The translations under genes and the position numbers were made by a program. The notes below the pieces were generated by a model that made no database searches, was not told the DNA's origin, and worked only from the letters and a program-made list of their open reading frames with translations. Shown here piece after piece: positions 50,020 to 59,208 of a stretch of DNA of 64,000 nt. Positions within the stretch are counted from its first letter, which is position 1. Every line of letters begins with the position of its first letter. Source of the DNA: Phylloscopus collybita (lineage: Eukaryota > Chordata > Aves > Passeriformes > Phylloscopidae); assembly GCA_027886175.1 (NCBI GenBank), contig JAJNNQ010000002.1, positions 11,404,001-11,468,000 of the forward strand, written 5' to 3'.

Positions 50020-51531
50020 AACATTGGCCACAAGGCCATTTTCTGGGCTTTTTTTCTCAACCCTGTAAGTGTACTGAATAGAAATGGAGCTAGGGAAGAA
50101 AGTTACAGGAATACTGTGATTTTAAAATAGATTGTGCCTTAAGCCAAAGACTGAACAAGATTGTAAGAGAGGTTATGCCAGACTTGAACTTTCTGCCAGC
50201 CTGATTGACCACTGCACACTAGATAAACCCAGAATTTTCTATAATCTGATCTCTCCTGCTCCTGGAGCCAGTGTCAGTGAATGCAGTACCATGGAGATGC
50301 AGAAGGACTCCAAGCCACCACTCCTTTGTAGGGTTCTTCCTCAGATGTCACAGCCTGTCCTGGCCATGCAAAAGGCCACACACTCAAGGGTACTCCAACT
50401 GACAGAATAATTTCCAAGGTAACCCTTTGCATCCTGTTTATTTCCATATTTGCCAAGAGTGCCAGGGGGCTCAACAGGCGAGTTAAAATGTACCCATTTC
50501 AAATAGAAAGGAGAGCCTTGTGAGGTGTCAAGAAATGTGAAATATTTATGATCTAGAGCTCATGAAAGAATTGCATGTTAGTCTCATGAGATTTTCACAA
50601 CACTCACCCAGCCCCAATAGCTATTGCAGATAACAAACATTTAAATGATCATTCAGGTCCACTTCTTATAGAGCACATTTCCTGGCTAAATTTCAAAAAC
50701 TAAACAATCAATGGTGGGTGTAGAAGTGAAAGTTATTTTTCAGGTCTGCTTTTGAAGCAGACAAACAAAGTGACTTTGTTTTTCACTTCTATTAGAAGTA
50801 AACTGTTTGAATTTAAACCTTTTGATCTGAGGAGTAGGGACATAAGCAAGGCATACTTGTCCAAAATGTTGGCACAGCCTTACTCACCTGAGTTCCTCAG
50901 TGGGTGTCTCGGCAATAAGACACATTTTTGAAAGGCTTTTGCACACATTTTCCTCAGTAGCCACACACTTGTTTTTACGGGCCTTGTGGCAGACCTTTCC
51001 TGGCCATCGTACGTCACTAGCAGAGCTATGTCTGCAGGAACCTTGCCTGACATTCAAGAGCTCCCTCTCTGCTTTACATCTTAAAACAGAGTAATAAATA
51101 AGGACATAATTCACACTTCTGCATTCACAAGCACCCACCCACACATATGAAACAGCTTTGGTAGAAATAGAGAGGTTCTGTATTTGCATAACTAAGGTCC
51201 TACAAGAGGGCACCCTGTCATCTGATGCTAATGGAGAGGAAAAGCTGACCCAAAATGTAATTCTGCATTTCAACAAGAAGTTTCATTTCATTCTATATGT
51301 TTTGTGGAGTCAAAACCTGTAAAGGCACAGTCTTGGCTTCCTGATATCTAAAAGCAAAAATGAATATTACTACATTTGGTAACACGAACAATATTACCTA
51401 CGAATTTTAGTTATGTGACTCCTCTGCAAAATAATGATGAACATCCCAAGTCAGCACAAGGTACATTGGAAGTTCTTTACCTAAATACCTAATATATAAA
51501 ACAAATTTACAGAATAAAGCTGAAAATAAAA

Positions 51532-52297
51532 CATAGAATCATAGAACATCATGATCTAGAGGGGATCCACAAGGATCACAAAATCCAAATACTGACTTTG
51601 CACAGGACAACTCCAAAATACATACCATCTGCCTAAAAGCAGTCTCCAAAATCTTCTTGAACTCTGTCAGGTTTGGTGCCGCAACCACTTCCCTGAAGAG
51701 TTCCTTCCAGTGCCCAACCACCCTCTTAGTGGAGAACCTTTTCCTGGTATCCAAACTAAACCTCCCTTGACTCAGCTTCATGCCATTCCCTCTGGGGCTC
51801 TCACTGGTCACCAGAGAGATCAGTGTCTGTCCCTCCTCTTCTCCTTGTAAGGAAGATCTAAACTTTAATGAGGTCTCAGTCTCCTCTCCAGGCTGAACAG
51901 ACCAAGTGACCTCAGGCATTCCCTTAATGCTTCCCCTCAGGCCCTTCACAATCTTTGTAGCCAGCCTTTGGTTGCCCTCTAATAGCTCTATATTCTTGTA
52001 TTGTGGCACGGAAAACTGCCCCCAGCACTCGAGGTGAGGCTGCCCCAGTGCAGAGCAGAGCAGGACAATCCCCTCCCTTGCCTGGCTGTGCGTGGTGCAC
52101 CCCAGGACAGGGTTGGTCCTCCCGGTTGCCAGAACACTGCTGGCTCAGGTTCAACTTGCCATCAACGAGGACTCTGAGATCACCTTCCACGAGGCTGCTC
52201 TCCAGCCTGTCGTTCCCCCGTCTGTGCAGATGTCCAGAATCTTCCAATTTCAAATGCAGAATCTGGCATTTTTCCTTGTTAAACTTCACACAGTTGA
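51532..52297 (-). mobile_element. CR1 LINE, 5'-truncated, best preserved copy
   Basis: About 766 bp. Read on the minus strand it begins in the reverse transcriptase C-terminal region near 52295, runs through the end of ORF2 and a short 3' untranslated region, and ends with two copies of the ATTCTATG octamer (seen on the plus strand as CATAGAATCATAGAA at 51532). The 3' untranslated region contains the expected 'TGATCCTTGTGG' segment (ATGATCTAGAGG/GGATCCACAAGGATCA on the plus strand). Higher protein-level conservation than the other CR1 pieces indicates a younger insertion. No target-site duplication is obvious, as is usual for CR1. Confidence 0.95.
51620..52295 (-). pseudogene. CR1 ORF2 reverse transcriptase, C-terminal fragment, frameshifted
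   Basis: The product of intact CR1 ORF2 is an endonuclease/reverse transcriptase that copies the element RNA at the insertion site. Only the C-terminal part remains. KFNKEKCQILHL (52286-52251) and LVDGKLNLSQQC mark the thumb-side region. After this the frame shifts near 52130, and the C-terminal part continues in another frame through PQYKNIELLEG, SPRGNGMKLSQGRFSLDTRK and HWKELFREVVAAPNLTEFKK. In related copies the frame stops after a '(H/Q)MV' motif. Here that stop reads as Cys near 51620, so the frame runs on into the 3' untranslated region. The catalytic palm motif and endonuclease are absent, so no activity is possible. Confidence 0.85.
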
Positions 52298-53398
52298 TAA
52301 TCGGTATTCTCTGAAATATGATGACAAAATATTTATCATCCACAATATTCTGGTGTGACAGCACACATTCAAAAAGATGAAGATCACATAGTGATTTTTC
52401 AGGCAGTAGATGCCTGTTTCCACTCATACGTGTCTTCCCTCTTTATCATAAAACAAGGGCATCACAAAGCACTGTGATTGTCTACAGATTGTTTCATTTC
52501 AACAGCAAGAGAGATGCCACAATTTTGTCCTATTCTGGAGAAAAATTGCTAACAAAATACGCTCAGCAAATGATGATTGTGGCAAGTCCTGTGACTGGAA
52601 ACTGTATGGAACATAAACTGGCAAACACACTTGCCCTCTAGAGTGATAGTAAAAAGGGTTTTCAAAATATATTCAAATGTGCTATAATTTTCAAAATTGT
52701 AGAAAATACCTCCATTTATTTAGTCCATTCAGAGCATTTGGGATTTTGTTGTTTTGGGGATTTATTTCCCGACTTTCAATATTTTAGGGTCTATTTTCCA
52801 GTTAAGTATATTCTACCTGTGTTGAAGCAGTGCTAAAGCACAGAATTTGAAGGACAACATGAAATCCCATCAAGATATATTGTTGTCATATAGATTTCTA
52901 CTCATTTAAACTATCATCATGGCACAAAACTTCAAGTAATTACTGTACTTCCTCCTCACTGGCTAACCTAAAACCCCAAGAATAAACATAAATAAGTGAA
53001 AGACATCATTTCCCCAGAGACTGTCTTAAATAATTGGGGGTACATATTGATCTCTTTTGCTTATCTATCTTCTTTTCGTTTCCTTGGTTAAAGATATAAT
53101 ACTCAACAGAGGAAAAAAAGGAAGGCAAAGAAAAAAGTGCATTAAGATTACACTTGGCATTTTAAATACAACAAAAGGTACCTATAGGGATGCTTTATTG
53201 TACAGACAAGTAAACTCCAGCTGTCAGCCCTGTGATCACTTCTTCAATAGGCAAAAAGGACTCAGCTCTAACCTGGCTACATGCTGGTTCCCACCAGTAG
53301 AACAACTACTTCCTTAAGAATTGCATTTACAATTATCCCCTGCCTTTCAAAGAAAACTTTGAAAGAAAAATATGAATAAACTTCTTAAGTGAGTAGGT

Positions 53399-53441
53399 TT
53401 TTTCCCTTTTCTTCTTTTTTTCTTCCTTTTTTTTTTTTTTT
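53399..53441. repeat. T-rich tract ending in T15
   Basis: Pyrimidine-only stretch of T runs with C interruptions, ending in 15 T. Confidence 0.85.
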
Positions 53442-56400
53442 GCATTAAATAAAAAAAGCTATTTATCTGTTTTTGCTAGAGCTAAAGTAAAACCTTTTGC
53501 CAGAGATGAAAACTTCTACAGGATAACTTGAAAATCTTGTGGGTTTATTGGTTCTCCTATTACGTTCACATTAAAGAGACGAAAATACGTTAAATATGAC
53601 CCTCTACCTGGAGATGGAGGAACCACTGTATACATAGAGTCAGAGAATATGTACTGATGAAACTTTGATCACTTTTAAAATCTTATATTATGGAGAGAAT
53701 TCCCAGCCTGAAGGAAATGGGATTCCTGTCATTGGCTTCAACTGGAATAAGCCATTACTATCTGATAGCAATTTCTAGGGCAAGCTTGTTCAAGATCCAC
53801 ATTTGACAGAACAAGCATAACTGAATGTAGAAATTTTTTAAAACTTTTAAGATTTTCATGAGAGCTTCTCTTTTTCAGAATGTTCTCTTTTAAATTTTGT
53901 GGTGGAAAATCATTAAATCAGATAAACTTAATTTTGAAAATCAGCATCAGCCTTACATGAAATGTCCAATATTAAGTGCATTTTCTTTTGACTGCTCCCT
54001 TTTCTTTGTTGATTTTCATCTTCATTTTCTTTTAAAATCTAAACAATAAAATAGTAAAAATAAAAAATGAGAAGTAGGAGGAGAGGGAAGAGGAGAATAA
54101 TGACAATTGTTTGGGAAGAGACGTGACTTTTTATCATATTCTATCTTTTGCATTCAAAGTCAAAGACGAGACAAAGACAAATGATATAGCTTCAAAAATA
54201 CAAAAAATTCCACTTTTTTCAGTGTTTTGTTATACTGCTTCCAAAAGAAACAGTCTTTCAAAAACTAATTTAATTTTGTATGCTGTTTCTGTTATGAAAT
54301 TATCTTGTTCATTTCTAAGTCCATTTTATTAACCAATTTTTCAGAAACTTATAAAATTTTCCACTCTAGATTTCTTCTTCATGTAGAAAGGCAAAACACA
54401 GCAGACTTGACAATAACAATCTGTACAAGGCTAAGCAGCATATGGTCTTCAGCAAAAAAGGACCATAAATAAATTCAAAAATATTTTACTGTGGCTTATA
54501 CGTTCAACAAACTGTAAGCAGCAAACCAAACTACAGACAACTATTCAGCAATTCCTTTTCAGTGACACACTTCTCCAGGTGGCTGAATGCTTAATTTTCA
54601 GTTCTGAACTCCATTTTCAGTCAGCTAACTAATCTCTCTTTCAGCCTTCTCCAAGTTCATCAGCCTTAAAACTTCATAAAATTGACTCGATTTGTTTTGC
54701 CATAATTTGTTGAGCAATGAATAGTCTATGTGTTTATATGGAAACACTTTTTTAAAAGTCTGAAATCTCCATTTATAGGGTCTTGAGGAAAGGGTTAGTT
54801 GTTAAAATGACAAGCTCAAAGCATGAGGGGAACTGGCTGAGCCATTTCTTTTTGCTTCAACAATAGTTCATGTTACCTTATAATCCCACTGAAAAAATTT
54901 TAATGTAAAAATGTACCAATGGAAATATGAAACACGAGGAGTGGTGTTGCACAGAGGTTTTCTGTCAAAAAGTTCTCTGTTATATAGAAAAATCCAAACA
55001 ATAAGACCTACAAAATCACATATTTGGTTCATGAAGGTGCTTCCATCCTCAGGAACGGAGATTTATAAAAAGAAAACCATACAGGTATGAAAGATTTTCT
55101 AAAAAAGAAAAAAAAAAACCAGTTTTATCTAATACAATTTTTTCAGCTGTATACTTGCTTTGTGCACACGCTCCAGCAATGAACAGAGAAAGCTTCAAGC
55201 CCTTACACTTCATTATTCATGCCATACATTATCTGTATGACATAAAAAGAGATACTCTTTGATATAGTGAAACAGAGTTTACTGCAGATCCTACCAGAGT
55301 CCTGGCACAAAATATTTTTGTCAGTTAAGAAAGTTTCTAAAAATGTCATCAATAAGAATGGCAGAGAGAAATAGTTGGAAAATTTAATATTTGTACCTGA
55401 GGATATCATTAATCAGGGGTGAAGGCTTACTTTTGAAAATCTTTTCATCTAGCATATCTGTTAAACACCTGTAAACATCTGTAAACACCTGCCTACCTTT
55501 GGGGGATTCAATACCCCACGGCTCTTCACTCTTTCCTCCTAAGTCCCATCTAGCAGGGAACTGCAGCTATAATAGGCTTCTAAAAACACTCCCAGCTGTT
55601 AAGTGTGCCTGTGTCACTTCCTCCAGAGTGGGTAGAAGAGCCTTAGCAGAACCAGGTACAACAGAAGGAGTTCCCATAACATGATGTGATTGTAAGGTGA
55701 TGACAAGAACCTCATCAGAACTGATCACAGAGCCCAGGACCTGAGTTATGTTGTGTTAGGGGCTGGCTGAGCCACCTCAAGCCTTCTGCAAACATCTTGT
55801 TCCCTACTCTTTCTCTTTATAGTATACACTCCTCCCTTCTTTGCCCCTATTGACAGACAACTGTAAAAAAAATTGAATTCTTTCTTAAATTACTTACAAC
55901 TAACTACCTCTTTAAAATGTCAAATCTCAAAAAACACTATACCATTCACTCATCATTCTGTTTCAATATCAAGGGTGACTGCAGCAAGTATTCTGAGTGG
56001 TGTTTTTACCCATTGGGATACCTCTTACACCACAGAACCTTAAAAATTCTCCACAGTTTCCCAAAAGCCACAGAAATCTAAAGGTTTAAAGTAAATTGGA
56101 TTAAATACTATCTCCTTAGACCCCCTTCTCTTCTAGATTGGAATTCCTTTCATTTGGTTTGTTCAATAAAGACTCAGAGTCTTTTCATATTTATATAAAT
56201 ATTTAACAATACTCAAAATATGTAGCATTAACTTGAGTAAACAAGTAAAATTAAGCATTCATTTTGCCTAGGCACTTGCATAATATCTCTTTAGACAATA
56301 AGTCTTTCAGGATCAAAGCCTGTTAAGAAAAAAATTACCCTTAAACAGAGCTTTTAATATTCAAATGTATTATTCAGTTCAGCCACTTAGTGATAACTAG

Positions 56401-56646
56401 GCAGATATCTTAGTAGTGGAGGTTTTCATAACCAAAAGCATATTCTGCAATATTCTGCTACTTAGAGTTCTTTTGTCTTTCATGTAGTTGGAAAGACTTA
56501 TCTACCCAGTCAGACTTTGATAGAGAGGTAGAATGTGTTAGATGACTTATTGGTAGTACTTTAGCTACAGAGGTAAGAATTATTTATCCTTTAATCATAC
56601 ACAGGGCTTATTACCTTTGATAAGACAGCAAAAAAAACTAGGGGAG

Positions 56647-56677
<31 letters not shown>
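56647..56677. repeat. A31 homopolymer
   Basis: Thirty-one A residues after GGGGAG. It lies about 250 bp upstream of the provirus left boundary and is not part of it. No AATAAA signal or retroposed body is recognisable upstream. Confidence 0.9.
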
Positions 56678-56679
<2 letters not shown>

Positions 56680-56933
56680 TGGTTGAGCTATCAAGAGCAT
56701 TTCCGACTCATTGCTCCTGCTTGCTTACCTCCAGGTGGGGAGAAAAAGCAGTCATTCTGTACACAAAAACCTTCACTTTTGTCTCCCTGGCACGTTCCAA
56801 GTCCATGAAGAAAACCACAGCTCATTTAGCAGAAATCTACCATTTTACCATCTGGAGTGTAAATCTGTGTGTTTCTGGACTTCCCACAATCACATGCTGA
56901 TTTCCCAACAGAATGTTTCCTGCACAGGTATGG

Positions 56934-56937
56934 TTCT
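56934..56937. repeat. Left target-site duplication (TTCT)
   Basis: TTCT directly precedes the TGATGCC left end of the provirus and recurs directly after the right LTR end at 58081-58084. A 4-bp duplication is what gammaretrovirus-type integrases produce. Confidence 0.7.
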
Positions 56938-56949
56938 TGATGCCTTAAG
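56938..56949 (+). mobile_element. Residual 5' LTR edge
   Basis: TGATGCCTTAAG is identical to the first 12 bases of the 3' LTR at 57637. It is followed by unrelated sequence, with a second CTTAAG at 56959-56964 that may mark the deletion join. Confidence 0.65.
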
Positions 56950-56980
56950 CATCTACTTACTTAAGTAAGATGGTTCCACT

Positions 56981-57258
56981 TTGCAGAAGCTGCAGACTTA
57001 CATCATGCTACCCAGTCCCATAGGATTGGACACACCTGCACATCCCTTCCAACCTGGAGACAGGTCTGTGTTAAATGGTGGGACAATGATCATCTACAAG
57101 CCAGGTGGAAAGGACCATTCCAAGTTCTGCTGACCACCCTCACCACAGCCAAAATTGCTGACAAAGGACCCAGGATTCACTATTCCAGAGTTAAGAAAGC
57201 TTCTGCTCCTGAAACAGCTGTAGAAACAGAAACTGATGCAGATGAAAATATGCTTTAA
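56981..57258 (+). pseudogene. pol: Retroviral pol remnant: integrase C-terminus
   Basis: In intact viruses this part of Pol is the end of integrase, the enzyme that joins viral DNA to host DNA. The fragment holds about 92 codons. The first frame reads through a Pro-rich segment to HPFQPGD (57041-57061). A one-base frameshift lies at about 57070-57076. The second frame carries a WWDNDHLQ-type segment, then WKGPFQVLLTT and IHYSRVKKA, and stops at 57256-57258. QPGD, the WKGP-QVLLTT block and the H-SRVK block are hallmarks of the C-terminal domain of gammaretrovirus-type integrases. Upstream in the same frame there is a stop at 56966, consistent with the deletion junction. The catalytic D,D-35-E core is absent. 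Confidence 0.88.
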
Positions 57259-57278
57259 ATTATTTCTCCTCTGTACAA

Positions 57279-57287
57279 CAACAAAAA

Positions 57288-57325
<38 letters not shown>

Positions 57326-57331
57326 AAGAAA
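57279..57331. repeat. A-rich tract inside the provirus
   Basis: CAACAAC followed by A runs of 24, 12 and 7 separated by single G residues. It sits 20 bp after the pol stop. Confidence 0.88.
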
Positions 57332-57384
57332 AGCTGTTCACAATAATGACTATTCTTCTTTGCATGATACCTAACTGTTCCAGA

Positions 57385-57580
57385 CATTACTATTGTTAGA
57401 TGTTTATTACTGATTATTATAATTGCCAGATAGTTATCTATTATTAACACATTTTATATTTACTGTTGTTAGATGTTCACCGTTATTAGATATTTATTTA
57501 TTGGTTAGATGTTTGTCATTGTTAGCTCTTTACTACTGTTAGATACCTATTTGTTATTGAATACCTATTATTCGCAGATA
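57385..57580 (+). repeat. Degenerate TGTTAGATGTTTATTAC-type tandem repeat
   Basis: Seven or eight diverged units of about 17-20 bp share GTTAGAT followed by TTTATTA, TATTTAT or ACCTATT words. The array fills most of the space where env would lie. It may be an old expansion within the retroviral 3' internal region. Confidence 0.7.
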
Positions 57581-57593
57581 TTTAGAATAGAGA

Positions 57594-57619
57594 CTTGACA
57601 AGGAAAAGGCCTTGTCAAG
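57594..57619 (+). repeat. 10-bp perfect inverted repeat (hairpin)
   Basis: CTTGACAAGG and CCTTGTCAAG flank a six-base loop AAAAGG. It lies six bases before the polypurine tract. The RNA of this element could form a stable stem here. A function, for example in RNA export or packaging, is only a guess. Confidence 0.85.
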
Positions 57620-57624
57620 CCTCT

Positions 57625-57636
57625 GAAGGGGGGAAA
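57625..57636 (+). promoter_or_regulatory. Polypurine tract (plus-strand primer site)
   Basis: GAAGGGGGGAAA directly abuts the TGATGCC start of the LTR, the position of the RNase H-resistant primer for plus-strand DNA synthesis in retroviruses. It identifies the downstream LTR as the 3' copy. Confidence 0.85.
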
Positions 57637-57896
57637 TGATGCCTTAAGTTTGAGCTTTCATGTTTTTTAGATTCTGTGCTGCCTAGGGGTGCAGTTCTGA
57701 GCCTCATATTAAGTGCTGGTAAGCTCTCTTCACAGAGTAGGAAGACAAATTCTTCTCCTGCTGAAGGCCAAGGACAACTTTCAGGCTCAAAAGCCAAAAC
57801 AACAGTGGACTGAAGTGAGGAACTAGAAGGATGAGACCTTACAACCTGAAGCTGTAATCGGATAATTAAACCCCAATATACAAATGGACCAAAACT

Positions 57897-57904
57897 TATA
57901 AAAA
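57897..57904 (+). promoter_or_regulatory. LTR TATA box (deleted provirus)
   Basis: TATAAAAA in U3 of the 444-bp LTR, about 110 bp ahead of its polyadenylation signal. It could give weak plus-strand transcription into flanking DNA. Confidence 0.6.
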
Positions 57905-58012
57905 TGTAAGACCTTGTGACCAGTCAGCCATTTCATGACCATTCTTAGTTCACCTTGGCTGTAGCCCTGGTCAGGCCCTGTCCTGCCCAAGGTGTACCCT
58001 TAAAGGCTTTTC

Positions 58013-58018
58013 AATAAA
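58013..58018 (+). terminator. LTR polyadenylation signal (deleted provirus)
   Basis: AATAAA followed by a CT-rich U5 (CTTTCTTCTCCAGCTCTGTC), as usual for retroviral LTRs. Confidence 0.65.
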
Positions 58019-58080
58019 TACCTGCTTTCTTCTCCAGCTCTGTCCAGTCTCTGTTCTCAGTCAGCCTTCCAAAGGCATCA

Positions 58081-58084
58081 TTCT
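58081..58084. repeat. Right target-site duplication (TTCT)
   Basis: TTCT follows the GGCATCA end of the LTR and matches 56934-56937. Confidence 0.7.
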
Positions 58085-58609
58085 CAGCATAATTAATCTG
58101 TTACAAGGAATGTATTATGCTTCCTGCTTTCAGACAGCTCTGTGTTGTCAGGGTCACATATCATCACTCCCCTGGGGCTCCCAGAATCTCGAGGTGGGCT
58201 GGGAGCGGGGCAGAACTCAGATGGTGGGGGACAGAGCCAGCAACCCCTCTGTGGTACAGATTCATCAGGCACAAGAAGGGCACATCTGTGCATTCCACCA
58301 CCTGCAGTCCCAGGAAAGAGAAAAGCGAGCTGGTGCACTCCTGTTGGGGAGAACAGGGTGCAAGTGCTGACCTGGCACCAGACCCTGCAGTGCTGTGCCA
58401 GGGCTGGGAATGGCCCAGGCTTCTGCAAACACACTCCTGTCCGGCGCTGGGCTGGTTCCACTGCTCCAATTGCTGCACTTCAGCTCACAACAGGTAAGAG
58501 CTGTTTGCTCTGTGCCCCTAGGTCAGGATCAGACAAATCCTTAGGAATGATACTGCTATAGATACAAAATAGTTGTGTCTGTAGGCTAGCTATGCCTTTT
58601 GATTTCTGT
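58085..58609. other. GC-rich spacer between two LTR elements, unassigned
   Basis: A GC-rich block (about 58140-58500) between AT-rich edges. Four overlapping frames of 86-139 codons on both strands are open because stops are rare, and none has a recognisable domain. CACAACAGGTAAGAG near 58486 resembles a splice donor. The block could be host sequence into which both retroviruses inserted. TGTTACAAGG at 58099 mimics an LTR end, but the solo LTR boundary at 58617 is better supported. Confidence 0.4.
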
Positions 58610-58616
58610 TTGTAAC
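58610..58616. repeat. Left flanking repeat of the solo LTR (TTGTAAC)
   Basis: TTGTAAC directly precedes the TG start at 58617 and recurs directly after the CA end (59202-59208). Seven bases is longer than the usual 4-6, so one or more bases may match by chance. Confidence 0.55.
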
Positions 58617-58839
58617 TGTGTTTATTTTCCAACTAGTTCTGAGTTGTTACAAATACTTACTGTTGTAATGTTGTTCCAGTAGTTGTTAGATATTGCTGCA
58701 GTGTTTAGTTACCAATGTTTGTAAAAGTTTTGTGCGGCTGCCTCCCTGAATGCAGTTAAAGGGATAACACAGAGGAAAGGGGGAATCCTCTGCTCCCCCC
58801 CAAATAACCCACAGACTGAGACCACCATCCACAGCTTTC

Positions 58840-58966
58840 ATTGGAGAACACGACCACCCAATCAAAACACGGCAGAAAGAACGATTGGTGTAGAAAGCAC
58901 CCTGCTAAGAACCAATGAGAGCCCGGAGAATACACCAATCAGGGAAAGGATCCAAAACGGACCAAT
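58840..58966 (+). promoter_or_regulatory. Six CCAAT/ATTGG boxes in the solo LTR U3
   Basis: Boxes start at 58840 (ATTGG), 58858 (CCAAT), 58884 (ATTGG), 58912, 58935 and 58962 (CCAAT), spaced 18-28 bp apart and ending about 19 bp before the TATA box. CCAAT arrays of this kind bind NF-Y in many vertebrate promoters. Binding here is inferred. Confidence 0.65.
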
Positions 58967-58984
58967 CATTGAGGGGACTGAGAC

Positions 58985-58991
58985 TATAAAA
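58985..58991 (+). promoter_or_regulatory. Solo LTR TATA box
   Basis: TATAAAA within ACTATAAAAAGGACTGACC, directly after the CCAAT array and about 150 bp before the polyadenylation signal. Confidence 0.75.
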
Positions 58992-59136
58992 AGGACTGAC
59001 CACCCTCAGAAGGTGCTTCGCTCTCAGGAGCTGAACTGTATTAAGGGGGGGCCTGTGCACATGTGTTTGGTTTCTCTGACTTGCTGTGAGGGGCTTGGAC
59101 TAGCCCAGCCTCCTGTTCCTGTAGCCGCTTTATAAC

Positions 59137-59142
59137 AATAAA
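59137..59142 (+). terminator. Solo LTR polyadenylation signal
   Basis: AATAAA within TATAACAATAAACGATTGG, followed by a T-rich stretch (CCTTTCCTTTTTACC) and the LTR end 59 bp later. Confidence 0.72.
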
Positions 59143-59201
59143 CGATTGGCCTTTCCTTTTTACCACCTTTGGATTTAAGCCTTGTCATTAAACCTGTAAC
59201 A

Positions 59202-59208
59202 TTGTAAC
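59202..59208. repeat. Right flanking repeat of the solo LTR (TTGTAAC)
   Basis: Identical to 58610-58616 and directly after the CA end of the LTR. Confidence 0.55.

Larger units (their letters stand above)
40550..51531. other. Unannotated AT-rich sequence with a few small repeats
   Basis: About 11 kb. The longest frame is 165 codons (46835-47332, plus), with no recognisable domain and with overlapping reverse frames. A 130-codon minus frame (50884-51276) is likewise unrecognised. The 62-bp duplicated patches and the TTATAATGGACA cluster are listed separately. A directly repeated CTTGGCAA pair lies near 47726. I see no other transposon or RNA gene. Confidence 0.5.
52298..56933. other. Unannotated AT-rich sequence
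   Basis: Frames are 86 codons or shorter, unrecognised. T-rich 53399-53441 and A31 at 56647-56677 are simple repeats. I see no transposon or RNA gene otherwise. Confidence 0.5.
56938..58080 (+). mobile_element. Internally deleted gammaretrovirus-like (ERV1-type) provirus
   Basis: Order: 12 bases identical to the LTR start (56938-56949), a deletion junction (56950-56980), an integrase C-terminal fragment (56981-57258), an A-rich and a degenerate tandem stretch, a hairpin, a polypurine tract and a complete 444-bp 3' LTR. TTCT flanks both ends, so the present limits coincide with the original insertion limits. Nearly all of the 5' LTR, gag, protease, reverse transcriptase and most of integrase are gone. 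No env lies between the pol stop and the polypurine tract (about 370 bp), so env was lost earlier or was never present. The integrase tail resembles the gamma/epsilon group. The copy is not capable of any retroviral function. Confidence 0.8.
57637..58080 (+). mobile_element. 3' LTR of the deleted provirus (444 bp)
   Basis: Ends are inverted: TGATGCC at 57637 and GGCATCA at 58074-58080. A TATAAAAA box at 57897-57904 and an AATAAA signal at 58013-58018 lie about 110 bp apart in the expected order, so U3, R and U5 can be placed. Both signals are intact by eye. A 60-codon minus frame across the left part is spurious. Confidence 0.9.
58617..59201 (+). mobile_element. Solo LTR of an endogenous retrovirus (585 bp)
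   Basis: It starts TGTGTTTATTTTCC and ends CCTGTAACA, with identical 7-bp sequence (TTGTAAC) immediately outside each end. Inside, six CCAAT or ATTGG boxes (58840-58966) precede a TATAAAA box (58985), and an AATAAA signal lies at 59137. No primer-binding site, polypurine tract or coding region adjoins it, so it is a solo LTR left by LTR-LTR recombination. It is unrelated in sequence to the neighbouring 444-bp LTR. The class is uncertain; the repeat length is nearest to the 6-bp type. An alternative left end, TGTTAC at 58645, mirrors the GTAACA end but has no flanking duplication. Confidence 0.82.

Noticed and set aside
50884..51276. 130-codon minus-strand frame upstream of the CR1 tail as a gene
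   Set aside because: No domain, no promoter context, and overlapped by a 64-codon plus-strand frame; chance is the simplest explanation.
56647..56677. Poly(A) tail marking a retroposon next to the provirus
   Set aside because: No polyadenylation signal or recognisable retroposed body upstream, and the provirus begins about 260 bp later with its own boundaries.
58142..58561. 139-codon plus-strand frame and overlapping frames
   Set aside because: Four frames on both strands are open in the same GC-rich block, so openness reflects composition.
58099..59201. Longer LTR starting at TGTTACAAGG (58099) that mirrors the CCTGTAACA end
   Set aside because: No flanking duplication at 58099, whereas the 58617 start has an exact 7-bp repeat on both sides.
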